From NCBI RefSeq assembly GCF_025370775.1, contig NZ_JAMXEX010000006.1, positions 62,001-126,000 on the forward strand: a stretch of DNA of 64,000 nt, written 5' to 3'. The DNA comes from Ancylothrix sp. D3o (GTDB lineage Bacteria > Cyanobacteriota > Cyanobacteriia > Cyanobacteriales > Oscillatoriaceae). Every line of letters begins with the position of its first letter. The stretch's first letter is position 1. A program made the position numbers and the translations under genes. Positions 54,567 through 64,000 of this stretch are shown one piece after another. Under the pieces are notes generated by a model. The model did no database searches. It had not been told where the DNA came from and was given only the letters and a program-made list of their open reading frames with translations.

Positions 54567-56681
54567 ATGACGGATTCGATTCGCTACCTGATGTGTTCTC
54601 CTGATCATTACGATGTGGATTATGTGATTAATCCTTGGATGGAGGGCAATATTCATAAATCCTCGCGGGATCGCGCTGTTGAGCAGTGGCAAAAGCTTTA
54701 CCACACCCTTAAAAATCATGCAATTGTAGATTTAGTTCCCCCACAAAAAGGCTGGCCGGATATGGTATTTACGGCAAATGCCGGCCTGGTTTTGGGTAAA
54801 AATGTTGTTTTATCGCGGTTTTATCATCCAGAACGGCAAGGCGAAGAACCGCATTTTAAAGAATGGTTTGAATCGCAAGGTTATAATGTTTATGAATTGC
54901 CGAAAGATTTGCCGTTTGAAGGTGCTGGGGATGCGCTTTTAGATCGGGAAGGCCGCTGGTTGTGGGCCGGTTATGGTTTTCGCTCAGAATTAGATTCGCA
55001 TCCTTATATTGCCAAATGGCTCAATATTGAGGTAGTTTCTTTACAGTTGGTAGATCCGCGTTTCTATCACCTTGATACTTGTTTTTGTCCTTTGGCCGGC
55101 GGTTATTTGTTGTATTTTCCCCCGGCTTTTGATTTCTATTCCAACCGCATTATCGAAATGCGTGTGCCGCCTGAAAAACGAATTGCAATTTCTGAAGCTG
55201 ATGCCGTTAACTTTGCTTGCAATGCGGTGAATGTTGACGAAATTGTGATTATGAATAAAGCAAGTCAGGATCTAAGAGATCGCTTGCAAGCCGTTGGTTT
55301 TCAAGTGCTTGAAACGCCGCTGACGGAGTTTTTAAAAGCGGGGGGTGCGTCGAAGTGTTTGACGCTGCGAGTCACAGAGCCGGTGCGCGAAGAAAGGCAG
55401 GCAAATGTGCCGGTGGAAAGTCGCGTCATTCGCATGGAAGGTCATTTGCTTGACTCTGGTTTAATTAGCCGTGCTCTCGACCGTGTGATGGAGTGTGGCG
55501 GCAGTTTCCAAGTGTTGAATTTTAACTTGGGTGAACAGCGCCAAAGTACATCCTCGGCTGAGGTAAAAGTATCGGCTCCTTCTCACGATGTGATGGAGGA
55601 AATCGTCGCACAATTGATCGATTTAGGTGCGGTGGCGCTGCCAGAAGAAGAACGCGACGCCAACCTGGAGCCGGTGGAAATGGACGGCGTTGGGCCTGAT
55701 GATTTTTACGTTACAACGATTTATCCAACGGAAGTAAGGGTAAATGGTCAGTGGGTGCGGGTGCGCTATCAGCGTATGGATGGGGCAATTGCGATTACCT
55801 ACGAGGGACAAACGCCGGTGGCTACCTGTAAATTACTTCGTGATCTCAAAGTTGGTGAGCAGGTGGTGGTGGATGTGGTTGGCATTCGCACGGTTCGCAA
55901 AAAAGAATCGCGTGAACAGCGAAATACTCAGGAATTCACGTTTATGTCGTCTGGGGTGTCCAGCGAGCGCCGCGTTGAGTTAGTTGTGGATCAGGTGGCG
56001 TGGGAGTTGCGCCAAATTCGGGATCGCGGCGGTAAAGTTGTTGTGACTGCTGGGCCGGTTGTTATACATACCGGCGGTGCAGAACATCTGTCATGGTTGA
56101 TTCGTGAGGGATATGTGCAGGCGTTGCTCGGCGGTAATGCGATTGCGGTGCATGATATGGAGCAGTCGATGATGGGAACGTCTCTCGGCGTGGATATGAA
56201 GCGCGGGGTAGCGGTTCGCGGTGGCCACCGGCACCATCTCAAGACGATTAATACAATTCGCCGCTATGGAAGTATAGCTAAGGCTGTTGAGCAAGGTCTT
56301 CTCACAAAAGGTGTAATGTATGAATGTGTGAAGAACAATATACCTTTTTCGCTGGCCGGTTCGATTCGGGATGATGGCCCGCTACCGGATACGCAGATGG
56401 ATTTGATTAAGGCACAGGAAGAGTACAGCCGCTTGATTGGCGGTGCTGATATGATTTTGATGTTGTCTTCCATGTTGCACTCAATTGGTGTGGGAAATAT
56501 GACGCCAAGTGGGGTAAAAATGGTCTGTGTTGATATTAACCCTGCTGTGGTTACAAAGCTCAGTGATCGCGGTTCTGTGGAGTCAACTGGTGTGGTAACT
56601 GATGTTGGTTTGTTCCTGAGTTTGTTGGTGAAACAACTTGAACAGTTAACGAGTCCTTACGCCGTTGCTTCTGCTGTTTAA
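54567..56681 (+). CDS. argZ: arginine dihydrolase / ornithine cyclodeaminase fusion (AgrE/ArgZ)
   Basis: This 704-residue bifunctional enzyme has an N-terminal guanidine-modifying domain (about 1-275) carrying His168 (FYHLDTC) and Cys264 (GGASKCLTL), the catalytic pair of the family. It turns arginine into ornithine, CO2 and ammonia. Residues about 285-690 are the TIGR00300-type domain with HDVMEEIVAQLIDLGA, GGKVVVTAGPVVIHTGGAEH and GVDINP-like motifs, which converts ornithine to proline. The arginine-to-proline route feeds on cyanophycin. It is named argZ in Synechocystis and agrE in Anabaena. It ends with a strong hairpin. Confidence 0.93.
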   Translation: MTDSIRYLMCSPDHYDVDYVINPWMEGNIHKSSRDRAVEQWQKLYHTLKNHAIVDLVPPQKGWPDMVFTANAGLVLGKNVVLSRFYHPERQGEEPHFKEWFESQGYNVYELPKDLPFEGAGDALLDREGRWLWAGYGFRSELDSHPYIAKWLNIEVVSLQLVDPRFYHLDTCFCPLAGGYLLYFPPAFDFYSNRIIEMRVPPEKRIAISEADAVNFACNAVNVDEIVIMNKASQDLRDRLQAVGFQVLETPLTEFLKAGGASKCLTLRVTEPVREERQANVPVESRVIRMEGHLLDSGLISRALDRVMECGGSFQVLNFNLGEQRQSTSSAEVKVSAPSHDVMEEIVAQLIDLGAVALPEEERDANLEPVEMDGVGPDDFYVTTIYPTEVRVNGQWVRVRYQRMDGAIAITYEGQTPVATCKLLRDLKVGEQVVVDVVGIRTVRKKESREQRNTQEFTFMSSGVSSERRVELVVDQVAWELRQIRDRGGKVVVTAGPVVIHTGGAEHLSWLIREGYVQALLGGNAIAVHDMEQSMMGTSLGVDMKRGVAVRGGHRHHLKTINTIRRYGSIAKAVEQGLLTKGVMYECVKNNIPFSLAGSIRDDGPLPDTQMDLIKAQEEYSRLIGGADMILMLSSMLHSIGVGNMTPSGVKMVCVDINPAVVTKLSDRGSVESTGVVTDVGLFLSLLVKQLEQLTSPYAVASAV

Positions 56682-56692
56682 TATGTGGTTTT

Positions 56693-56718
56693 TTGGGTGG
56701 GGTTCAAACTCCACCCAA
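56693..56718 (+). terminator. hairpin after argZ/agrE
   Basis: TTGGGTGG and CCACCCAA are perfect 8-bp arms around a 10-base loop, preceded by a T-run and followed by AT-rich sequence. It lies 12 bases after the stop. It may also work in the other direction. Confidence 0.8.
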
Positions 56719-56829
56719 ATTAAATTTATGCTGAAATAAAGCATCGGGTTGGGATATCCTGCGGGCAGATTTAAAATTGCTAGATTATGATTTAGAGAAA
56801 ATTAAGGCCGGTCGCTCAATGGAGGCTTT

Positions 56830-57396
56830 ATGGAGAATCGAAAACAGCGGGGTATTTTAACTTCATGGAAAGATGATAAAGGTTTCGGTTTCATCAAACC
56901 CGATAGGGGAAAGGCAGAGGTTTTTATACATATCAGCGCCCTAAAAGGATCGGCTCGTCGTCCGCGAGTGGGGGATGTTATTTTTTATGAGTTAGCCACT
57001 GCGGATCATGGTAAAGTTCGCGCTTGTAATGCTTCTATTCAAGGGGTTGTTTCTGAACCGGCAGCGCGAAAGCATAAAAGGAAAAATGACAAGTTGTTTC
57101 CCAAATCTTCTTATCTTAGTGGCATAGCTACGCTCGCTATTTTGGGAATTATTTTTACTCAACTTCGGAATTTTCAATTCAATACATTTCTTAGACAATT
57201 CGCTCCGATTCAATCTGTAGTAAAACCCGCTTGTATTATCAAGGGTAATATTTCCCAAAGCAGCGGTAATAAACTTTATCACGTTCCTGGGATGGAGGAT
57301 TATGGAAACACTGTTATTGATTTGAGTCGTGGAGAGCGGTGGTTTTGCACGGAAGCAGAAGCAATTCAAAATGGATGGAGAAGAGCGCCAAGATAA
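56830..57396 (+). CDS. cold-shock domain membrane protein with sunset-like tail
   Basis: The 188 residues show three parts. Residues 1-75 are a cold-shock domain (GILTSWKDDKGFGFIKPD and VFIHISAL, the RNP-type aromatic motifs), which binds single-stranded nucleic acid. A basic stretch (RKHKRKNDK) and one membrane span (ATLAILGIIFTQL, about 100-115) follow. The C-terminal 50 residues (KGNISQSSGNKLYHVPGMEDY ... GERWFCTEAEAIQNGWR) resemble the sunset domain found behind nucleases in cyanobacteria. CSD and sunset domain would be on opposite sides of the membrane. The function is unknown. Confidence 0.8.
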   Translation: MENRKQRGILTSWKDDKGFGFIKPDRGKAEVFIHISALKGSARRPRVGDVIFYELATADHGKVRACNASIQGVVSEPAARKHKRKNDKLFPKSSYLSGIATLAILGIIFTQLRNFQFNTFLRQFAPIQSVVKPACIIKGNISQSSGNKLYHVPGMEDYGNTVIDLSRGERWFCTEAEAIQNGWRRAPR

Positions 57397-57430
57397 AAGA
57401 AAGTGTAAAATTGCCAAAAAACGTAAATAA

Positions 57431-58054
57431 TTAAAACCTTTTCACCAATTCTTGCTCAAAAACTTGCACAAAACCGATAGCTAATTGAATCACCGGCCAC
57501 CCCACTAAACAAATAAAAGCCGCCAAACGAGTTTTAATATCTAAACCTTGCCGAACAGCCACAATAACTGCAAGCAAACTCCAAACTGATAAAATTAATT
57601 CTATAGGCCGGCCCAATAAAGGAATCACCGTTAAAAAATTTAATACTTGCGGCGCATAAGCAAAGCCAATCGGAATTAATAAATCTTGGTAAGAGACATG
57701 ATTGGGTTTAAGCTTATCACCGATTAAATTAATGCTAAATGTCCAAAAATAGTAACCCCCGATAACGCTAAGCCCATCCAATACCAGGGCCAAAAAAAGA
57801 ATAAAAGGTTGAGCAAGATTTATTAACAAAATAATAGCACTTCCCAAAACGTGAGAAAAAGCGGCTAAAATTACAATTGTTCGGGCAATGCGTTGATTTT
57901 TGGGAGTGTTCCTAGCCGCTTCATAAAAATCGGCATTCAAAATAAGTGCGTTCCAAAGTGTGGTTTTAAAATTGGTTTTTATGGGTTTGTCTTTCATGGG
58001 TTCCTCGGAGGTTGCAATAGCTGATAACTTTGATAGAATACTACGAACCTGCAT
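57431..58054 (-). CDS. Yip1 family membrane protein
   Basis: This 207-residue protein has a soluble N-terminal region (TNFKTTLWNALILNADFYEAA) followed by five hydrophobic segments. Characteristic are TIVILAAFSHVLGSAIILLI, FTLTFW-like spans, IPIGFAYAPQVLNFLTVIPLLG and WSLLAVIVAVRQGLDI. The P-I-G-F-A-Y-A-P-Q motif fits the Yip1/DUF1282 family. The role in bacteria is not established. It is divergent from the hydrolase-like gene with only about 17 bases between starts, so the promoters overlap or lie within coding sequence. Confidence 0.8.
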   Translation of the reverse strand: MQVRSILSKLSAIATSEEPMKDKPIKTNFKTTLWNALILNADFYEAARNTPKNQRIARTIVILAAFSHVLGSAIILLINLAQPFILFLALVLDGLSVIGGYYFWTFSINLIGDKLKPNHVSYQDLLIPIGFAYAPQVLNFLTVIPLLGRPIELILSVWSLLAVIVAVRQGLDIKTRLAAFICLVGWPVIQLAIGFVQVFEQELVKRF

Positions 58055-58071
58055 AGTTTAAATTAAGTTAA

Positions 58072-59088
58072 ATGCTGCAATTAATTGGCCGGCTGCTTGG
58101 GTGGCTGCGGGGTGGAACGTTAAATCTGTTGGGGATCGGCTTGGTGATTTTGCTGGTGTGGGGAATCACTTCGCCGGTGGGAACATTGGTGTGGTGGTTG
58201 GGGGAAGGTGCAGAGTCTTTAGGACTGCGAAAAAACCGGCCTAAAAATTTATTACCACCCAGTAGCAAAACAACACCAGCGCCACAAAAAGCCGGTGATA
58301 AAGACAAAACTTGTTATATTATTTTTCTGCCTGGAGTGGGTGATTTTTCTGCCGATGAATTAACACCAGGCGAAACCTATTTTTTAGCTCGTTTAGTTCA
58401 GCTTCACCCCAATTGTGTAGCGGTTTCTGATGTTTTTCCCTATTCTGCGGCGAATAGAAGTTTAGGCGGTGGAAGACCTTTAGCTCAGTTTTGGCAGTTT
58501 GCAAATGATGCCACCGGCTGGCTGGGAGGAGCCGATATTTTAATTAAAATTCGTAATCTTTGGCGGTTTGCAATTTCTGCCGACTCTCGTTATGGGCCGG
58601 TTTATAATCAAGGCATTGCCAGCGCAATTATTGAGCGAATGAATGACGAAAATCCCGTTCCTGAAAACCCGAAACAACCGATTAAAATTCTGTTGGTTGG
58701 TACAAGTGGTGGTGTCCAAGTTTCTTTGGGGGCGGCGACTTATTTAAAACAGTGGTTAAGTTCCGAAATTACGGTTATTTCCATTGGTGGAGTTTTTGAT
58801 GGAAATCATGGATTTGAATCTGCAAATCATGTTTATCATTTAAAAGGAAAACGCGATCCTATTGACAATATTGGTGCTATTGTTTTTGCTTCTCGTTGGT
58901 CTTGGGTGGTCGGTTCTCCTTTTAATATGGCGCGACGCCAAGGCAAATATACTGAGCAAATTAGCGGCCCACACGGCCATGATGGGCCCCAAGGTTATTT
59001 TGGCGAAGATGTTGCTAAATCCCCTGATATTACCTATGTGCAATTAACGGTAAAAGAAGTGGATAAATTGCCGGTTTGGAAGCCGTAG
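58072..59088 (+). CDS. conserved hydrolase-like protein
   Basis: This 338-residue protein has an N-terminal hydrophobic anchor (LLGIGLVILLVWGI) and a soluble domain. It contains YIIFLPGVGDFSADEL, the nucleophile-elbow-like ILLVGTSGGVQVS (about 205-217) and IGGVFDGNHGF. The GTSGG sequence in a beta-turn-helix setting suggests an alpha/beta hydrolase. A His late in the chain (SGPHGHDG) could complete a triad. I believe it is conserved in cyanobacteria. The substrate is unknown. It converges on the amidase gene across a large hairpin. Confidence 0.7.
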   Translation: MLQLIGRLLGWLRGGTLNLLGIGLVILLVWGITSPVGTLVWWLGEGAESLGLRKNRPKNLLPPSSKTTPAPQKAGDKDKTCYIIFLPGVGDFSADELTPGETYFLARLVQLHPNCVAVSDVFPYSAANRSLGGGRPLAQFWQFANDATGWLGGADILIKIRNLWRFAISADSRYGPVYNQGIASAIIERMNDENPVPENPKQPIKILLVGTSGGVQVSLGAATYLKQWLSSEITVISIGGVFDGNHGFESANHVYHLKGKRDPIDNIGAIVFASRWSWVVGSPFNMARRQGKYTEQISGPHGHDGPQGYFGEDVAKSPDITYVQLTVKEVDKLPVWKP

Positions 59089-59138
59089 GGCGATGTTCTG
59101 CCCACCATGTCGAGGCCGGTGGGCAATGGCTACCCTAC
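59086..59138. terminator. two-step stem-loop between convergent genes
   Basis: TGCCCACC (59099-59106) and GGTGGGCA (59118-59125) are perfect arms. Outside them GTAGGG near 59086 pairs with CCCTAC near 59133-59138. A related GCCCACC...GGGC hairpin lies at about 46391-46415 after panB. It is probably a bidirectional terminator of the dispersed GTAGGG-GCCCACC type. Confidence 0.85.
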
Positions 59139-59142
59139 AGTT

Positions 59143-60888
59143 TTACCGGCTTTCTGCAACCCATTCAACAATGCCATCCGCCAACGCAACGGCTAATTTT
59201 TTCTGTTCTTCAGAATTGGTAATCCATTCAAACTCATAAGGGTTAATCATAAAGCCCAATTCCAACAACAAAGAAGGCGCTACAGCAGGTCGAGTTAAGG
59301 CTAAATTATTCCAAAACACTCCATAGGAAGGCCGGCCTAATTTTTCCACCAAATAATTCTGCAAAAACACGGCTAAACTGTGTGCTTGAGTATGATACCA
59401 AAACATCCCCACGCCTTTTGTATTCATCGCATCACCGTTATCCGGCAAGGCGTTATAATGAATACTCAAAGCCAAATTTGGCTCTTGTTTATTAATCATC
59501 GTTGCCCGATCTCCGGGTAACAAATCGATATCCCCTTCCCTCGTCATTAAAACAGTTGCGCCACGTTTAATTAACTCTTCTCGCAATAGTTTGGAGACAA
59601 TTAAAGTTACTTCTTTTTCAGGATAACCATTCGGCCCCCGCGCCCCCGAATCTTCTGGCCCGCCATGCCCCGGATCAAGCATAATTGTCATGCCAGATAG
59701 CGGTTGATTGGGATTATTTGTGGCCGGTGCAGTTCGCAAGGTTAGCACCAATGTTGTGCCGCGATATTCTAGTTTATATCCCCATTGTTGCGCGGATTTT
59801 AAGTTAAAAACGTACTGCACTTGTTCGGGTGCTAATTGTTGCCAATCGAGGCGAGAAATCAAGGGGTTATCATCAAACCGAATGGTATCAGTTTGAGCCG
59901 TTGTGTTGTATAAAGTTAGGCTAAATGTATTCGTTCCCTGCTGTACAGAAACCGGCACAGCTACTTGTAAAGGAAATAATATTTCCATCCCCCCAGCTAC
60001 CGGACGTGATGTGACACTGCGAATAATTGATTTTGGTGGAACTGCTGCTTTAAAAATTCGCGTTTCTCCACTTTTTATCCATCCACCATAATCTAAACGC
60101 AACCATTCTCCCTCGCGTCCGGTAATAATTGCCTGTGTTCCTTTGGGTAAGGGGGTGAGGCGAGAATGATCAGTGCTGGGGCCGGTTCTGGCTACACCGC
60201 TATCAACTGTTACCTCGGCAATTTCTATTTCTGCCGGTGATAATATTGTTACGTTTCCGGGTGCACTTTGGGTAATTGTTTGGCCGTTTAATGTTAATTG
60301 GAATTGAGGTTTACCTAAATTTCCGGGGGCGGAAGCGCTGGCGCAACCTTGATATTTTCCTGCTGTGGTGGTGGGTTGATTTGTGTCGGTTAAAACAGCA
60401 GAATTGGGGGGAAGTTCGACTTTTTGGGTGGGGAAAAGGGGGATACTTTGACCGGCTAATTGCACAGAAACTTGGGCGTTGGCCGGTGCAACTGCACCAA
60501 AACAAATTAATTCCCCTGGTTTCCGATAAATATCAACGGCGGGAGTTAAAGAATCTTTGGCAAATGCTAATCCCACCGGCATCACCGGCAAAGTCGATTC
60601 TCGCGTTACTTTGATTTGTAATTCTTGATTTTGATAGCGCAAACTAAACAAATTTTCGCCCATTTTTAAGGGAAAAGTTGGGGCAAAATGACCCCCCGGA
60701 CTGCGCTCTATTTTTTGATTGTTTACTAGCACTTCTCCGCCTGGGGGTGCACTGCCAATTAAAAAAATTCGATCCGAATTGGTTGTGTGATTTGGGGAGG
60801 GATAGGCCACAAATAAACCTTGTTGAGCATGAGCCGAAGAAACGCTGATCATAGAACCAATTAAAGCCAATCCTAGAATTTTTTTCAT
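59143..60888 (-). CDS. amiC-like: N-acetylmuramoyl-L-alanine amidase
   Basis: This 581-residue secreted cell-wall hydrolase starts at the ATG at 60888, with an AAAGG SD, giving signal peptide MKKILGLALIGSMISVSSAHAQ. The longer open frame to 61137 has no signal-like start. After two beta-rich (Ig/AMIN-like) regions and an SH3-like stretch (VARTGPSTDHSRLTPL), the Amidase_3 domain carries the zinc ligands. These are LDPGHGG, YPEKEV and SIHYNAL, and the catalytic Glu is in LLLELGFM. It cleaves the peptide stem from MurNAc during division or cell-cell communication. The symbol is by analogy. Confidence 0.92.
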   Translation of the reverse strand: MKKILGLALIGSMISVSSAHAQQGLFVAYPSPNHTTNSDRIFLIGSAPPGGEVLVNNQKIERSPGGHFAPTFPLKMGENLFSLRYQNQELQIKVTRESTLPVMPVGLAFAKDSLTPAVDIYRKPGELICFGAVAPANAQVSVQLAGQSIPLFPTQKVELPPNSAVLTDTNQPTTTAGKYQGCASASAPGNLGKPQFQLTLNGQTITQSAPGNVTILSPAEIEIAEVTVDSGVARTGPSTDHSRLTPLPKGTQAIITGREGEWLRLDYGGWIKSGETRIFKAAVPPKSIIRSVTSRPVAGGMEILFPLQVAVPVSVQQGTNTFSLTLYNTTAQTDTIRFDDNPLISRLDWQQLAPEQVQYVFNLKSAQQWGYKLEYRGTTLVLTLRTAPATNNPNQPLSGMTIMLDPGHGGPEDSGARGPNGYPEKEVTLIVSKLLREELIKRGATVLMTREGDIDLLPGDRATMINKQEPNLALSIHYNALPDNGDAMNTKGVGMFWYHTQAHSLAVFLQNYLVEKLGRPSYGVFWNNLALTRPAVAPSLLLELGFMINPYEFEWITNSEEQKKLAVALADGIVEWVAESR

Positions 60889-62897
<2,009 letters not shown>

Positions 62898-62936
62898 GGG
62901 AATGATAGCACCGCTACCGAAAGATGAGGGGGTTTT

Positions 62937-63155
62937 GTGGCGTACTGGATCAAAATTAATTACGAACGGGATAAACAAACCCACGTCATCGATCTGGAGC
63001 GCTTAGCTGCTTTTTCTCTTTCTTGGAATGGCCGTGTAACTATTTATTTACCGAATGGCGAACCCCTCGTTGTAACTCAGCAAAGTGACCCAGAATCTTA
63101 TCAAAAAGTTTTGGATTACATTGAAAAAACGACGGGGTTTGTCATTAGCCATTAG
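62937..63155 (+). CDS. small conserved protein of unknown function
   Basis: This 72-residue protein starts at a GTG (MAYWIKINYERDKQTHVIDL). It has three or four beta strands and one C-terminal helix (ESYQKVLDYIEKTTGF). It looks like a compact beta-barrel/hairpin fold of the kind often found next to housekeeping genes in cyanobacteria. No catalytic residues are evident. It follows pyrG by 40 bases on the same strand. The last codons (GTCATTAGCCATTAG) run into a short-repeat motif. Confidence 0.75.
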   Translation: MAYWIKINYERDKQTHVIDLERLAAFSLSWNGRVTIYLPNGEPLVVTQQSDPESYQKVLDYIEKTTGFVISH

Positions 63156-63225
63156 TCACTGGGGGCAGGCGCAGGATCACAGTGCTTATCTTAGTGTTTT
63201 TTTTGACTAATGATTTATTAGCTGC
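63139..63225. repeat. short ATTAGTC/ACTAATGA repeats between convergent genes
   Basis: CATTAGCCATTAGTCA at the end of the 72-aa gene and its inverted form TGACTAATGATTTATTAG at about 63204-63221 flank a T-run. They are the same family of short repeat as at 41886. They probably form a terminator-like stem. Confidence 0.65.
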
Positions 63226-64000
63226 CACGCTAATTTAGCCGCGCCTACCATACCGGCAGTGTTACCTAATTCGGCGGTTAAAATTTGCAAATCTGACCGG
63301 CATTCTGGGATAACTCGGCGCTCAATTTCTCCCATTGTTGCCGGTAAGAAAAATTCTGCACTCGCCGCAACTCCGCCGCCTAAAATAATCGCTTCGGGTG
63401 TTAAAACATAAATTAAACTTGCTAAACCGGCCCCTAATTGATGGCCATAGGTTTCCCAAAATTCTAATGCTTGGCGGTTGCCGGCTTTCGCTGCGTGGCC
63501 GAGTTCCGCCGGTTCTGTGCTGGTGCGGCGGCGAATGGCTTGGACAGAAACGTGCTGCTCTAAAGATCCCCTATTGCCGCTGTGACATTCTGCACCATAT
63601 AGGTCAATTGTGATTAAACCAAGTTCTCCAGCGGCGCCGGTGTGGCCGGTGAATAACTTCCCATTAAGTATAATTGCGCCGCCAACACCTGTACCTAATG
63701 TGAGCATGATTAAATTTTGAAAATGCCGACCGGCCCCTAACCAAGCTTCGCCAAGGCCGGCACAGTTGGCATCGTTGGCTAAGATCACAGGCCGGCCGGT
63801 GTTTTTTTCCAGCCAGTCGGCAAGGGGTACATTGTGCCAGTCGGCGAGATTAATGGCGACTTTGGCAATGCGTCCCTTTGCATCCACCGGCCCCGGAGTC
63901 CCGACACCAATGGCGACGCATTCTTGCTGGGGATCTAGTTGGGAAATGGCCTCTGCCATGACTTGAAAAACGGCGTTAGGAGTGGCCGGATGAGGGGTGG
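63207..64000 (-). CDS. ROK-family sugar kinase, start beyond the window
   Basis: The frame is open through the right edge, so the N-terminus (ATP-binding DxGxT) is missing; the visible part is about 263 residues. It has VAIGVGTPGPVDAKGRI, NDANCAGLGEAWLGAG (catalytic Asp in the NDAN motif), TLGTGVGGAIILNG, and GHTGAAGELGLITI. It also has CHSGNRGSLEQHVS, the position of the ROK zinc site, and IILGGGVAAS. This is a glucokinase-type ROK protein. Compared with the C-x-C-G-x-x-G-C-x-E zinc motif, only the first Cys and the final Glu region are visible (ECHSGNRGSLE), so metal binding is probably lost. Confidence 0.9.
   Translation of the reverse strand, partial: TPHPATPNAVFQVMAEAISQLDPQQECVAIGVGTPGPVDAKGRIAKVAINLADWHNVPLADWLEKNTGRPVILANDANCAGLGEAWLGAGRHFQNLIMLTLGTGVGGAIILNGKLFTGHTGAAGELGLITIDLYGAECHSGNRGSLEQHVSVQAIRRRTSTEPAELGHAAKAGNRQALEFWETYGHQLGAGLASLIYVLTPEAIILGGGVAASAEFFLPATMGEIERRVIPECRSDLQILTAELGNTAGMVGAAKLAWQLINH

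Overview
The window reads as chromosomal DNA of a filamentous, non-heterocystous-type cyanobacterium (Oscillatoriales-like). The grounds are a form I rbcL-rbcX-rbcS operon, a Rubisco activase with a carboxysomal small-subunit-like tail, NdhS, NTRC, the arginine dihydrolase/ornithine cyclodeaminase fusion (AgrE/ArgZ), pentapeptide proteins, and typical cyanobacterial short repeats (TGACAAATGAC-like, GCAGGACTTACGCA-ended, CCGCAGATGAACGCAGATTAACG). The genus call is inference. No rRNA, tRNA, CRISPR array or prophage was seen; one RNA gene (SRP RNA, ffs) is present.

Layout. 0-7.3 kb is housekeeping: STAS anti-sigma antagonist, hemF, mrp, ndhS, a HAS-barrel protein, a CPA2 antiporter with two Usp domains, and a small conserved ORF. 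7.6-21 kb is a cell-surface polysaccharide region: a GT39-like membrane glycosyltransferase and a PEP-CTERM protein, then a Wzc-like tyrosine autokinase and a Wza-like export protein on the minus strand. Divergent from these are a Wzy-like polymerase, a Wzx flippase, a GT-A glycosyltransferase, a pyruvyl transferase and a GT4 enzyme. Together they can assemble, pyruvylate, flip, polymerise and export a repeat-unit polysaccharide; no priming transferase is in the window. 21.4-23.8 kb holds two paralogous pentapeptide-repeat genes. 23.9-27.5 kb is a 5-oxoprolinase/hydantoinase fusion with three repeat-derived in-frame insertions.

27.7-30.8 kb is a compact minus-strand operon of an unknown 153-aa protein, a Z1-domain ATPase and a PemK/MazF-type toxin, read here as a candidate defence module. 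30.9-35.2 kb has small conserved proteins, ffs, a LigT-like phosphoesterase and Rubisco activase. 35.4-40.3 kb is an accessory islet: a secreted protein, a transposase remnant, and a tightly coupled McrB-like ATPase / PD-(D/E)XK nuclease / YfaP-like beta-sandwich trio. It lies between rca and rbcLXS, with a MITE-like element at one edge.

40.9-64 kb returns to core functions: rbcSXL, a Ser/Thr kinase, panB, a membrane protein, a methyltransferase, NTRC, glycosyltransferases with TPR tails (one decayed), an unknown protein, agrE/argZ, a cold-shock/sunset membrane protein, a Yip1 protein, a hydrolase-like protein, a cell-wall amidase, pyrG, a small conserved protein and a ROK kinase cut by the window edge.

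The strongest leads for something undescribed are the McrB/nuclease/YfaP trio and the Z1/153-aa/MazF operon. All calls are from reading the sequence; no database search was run.
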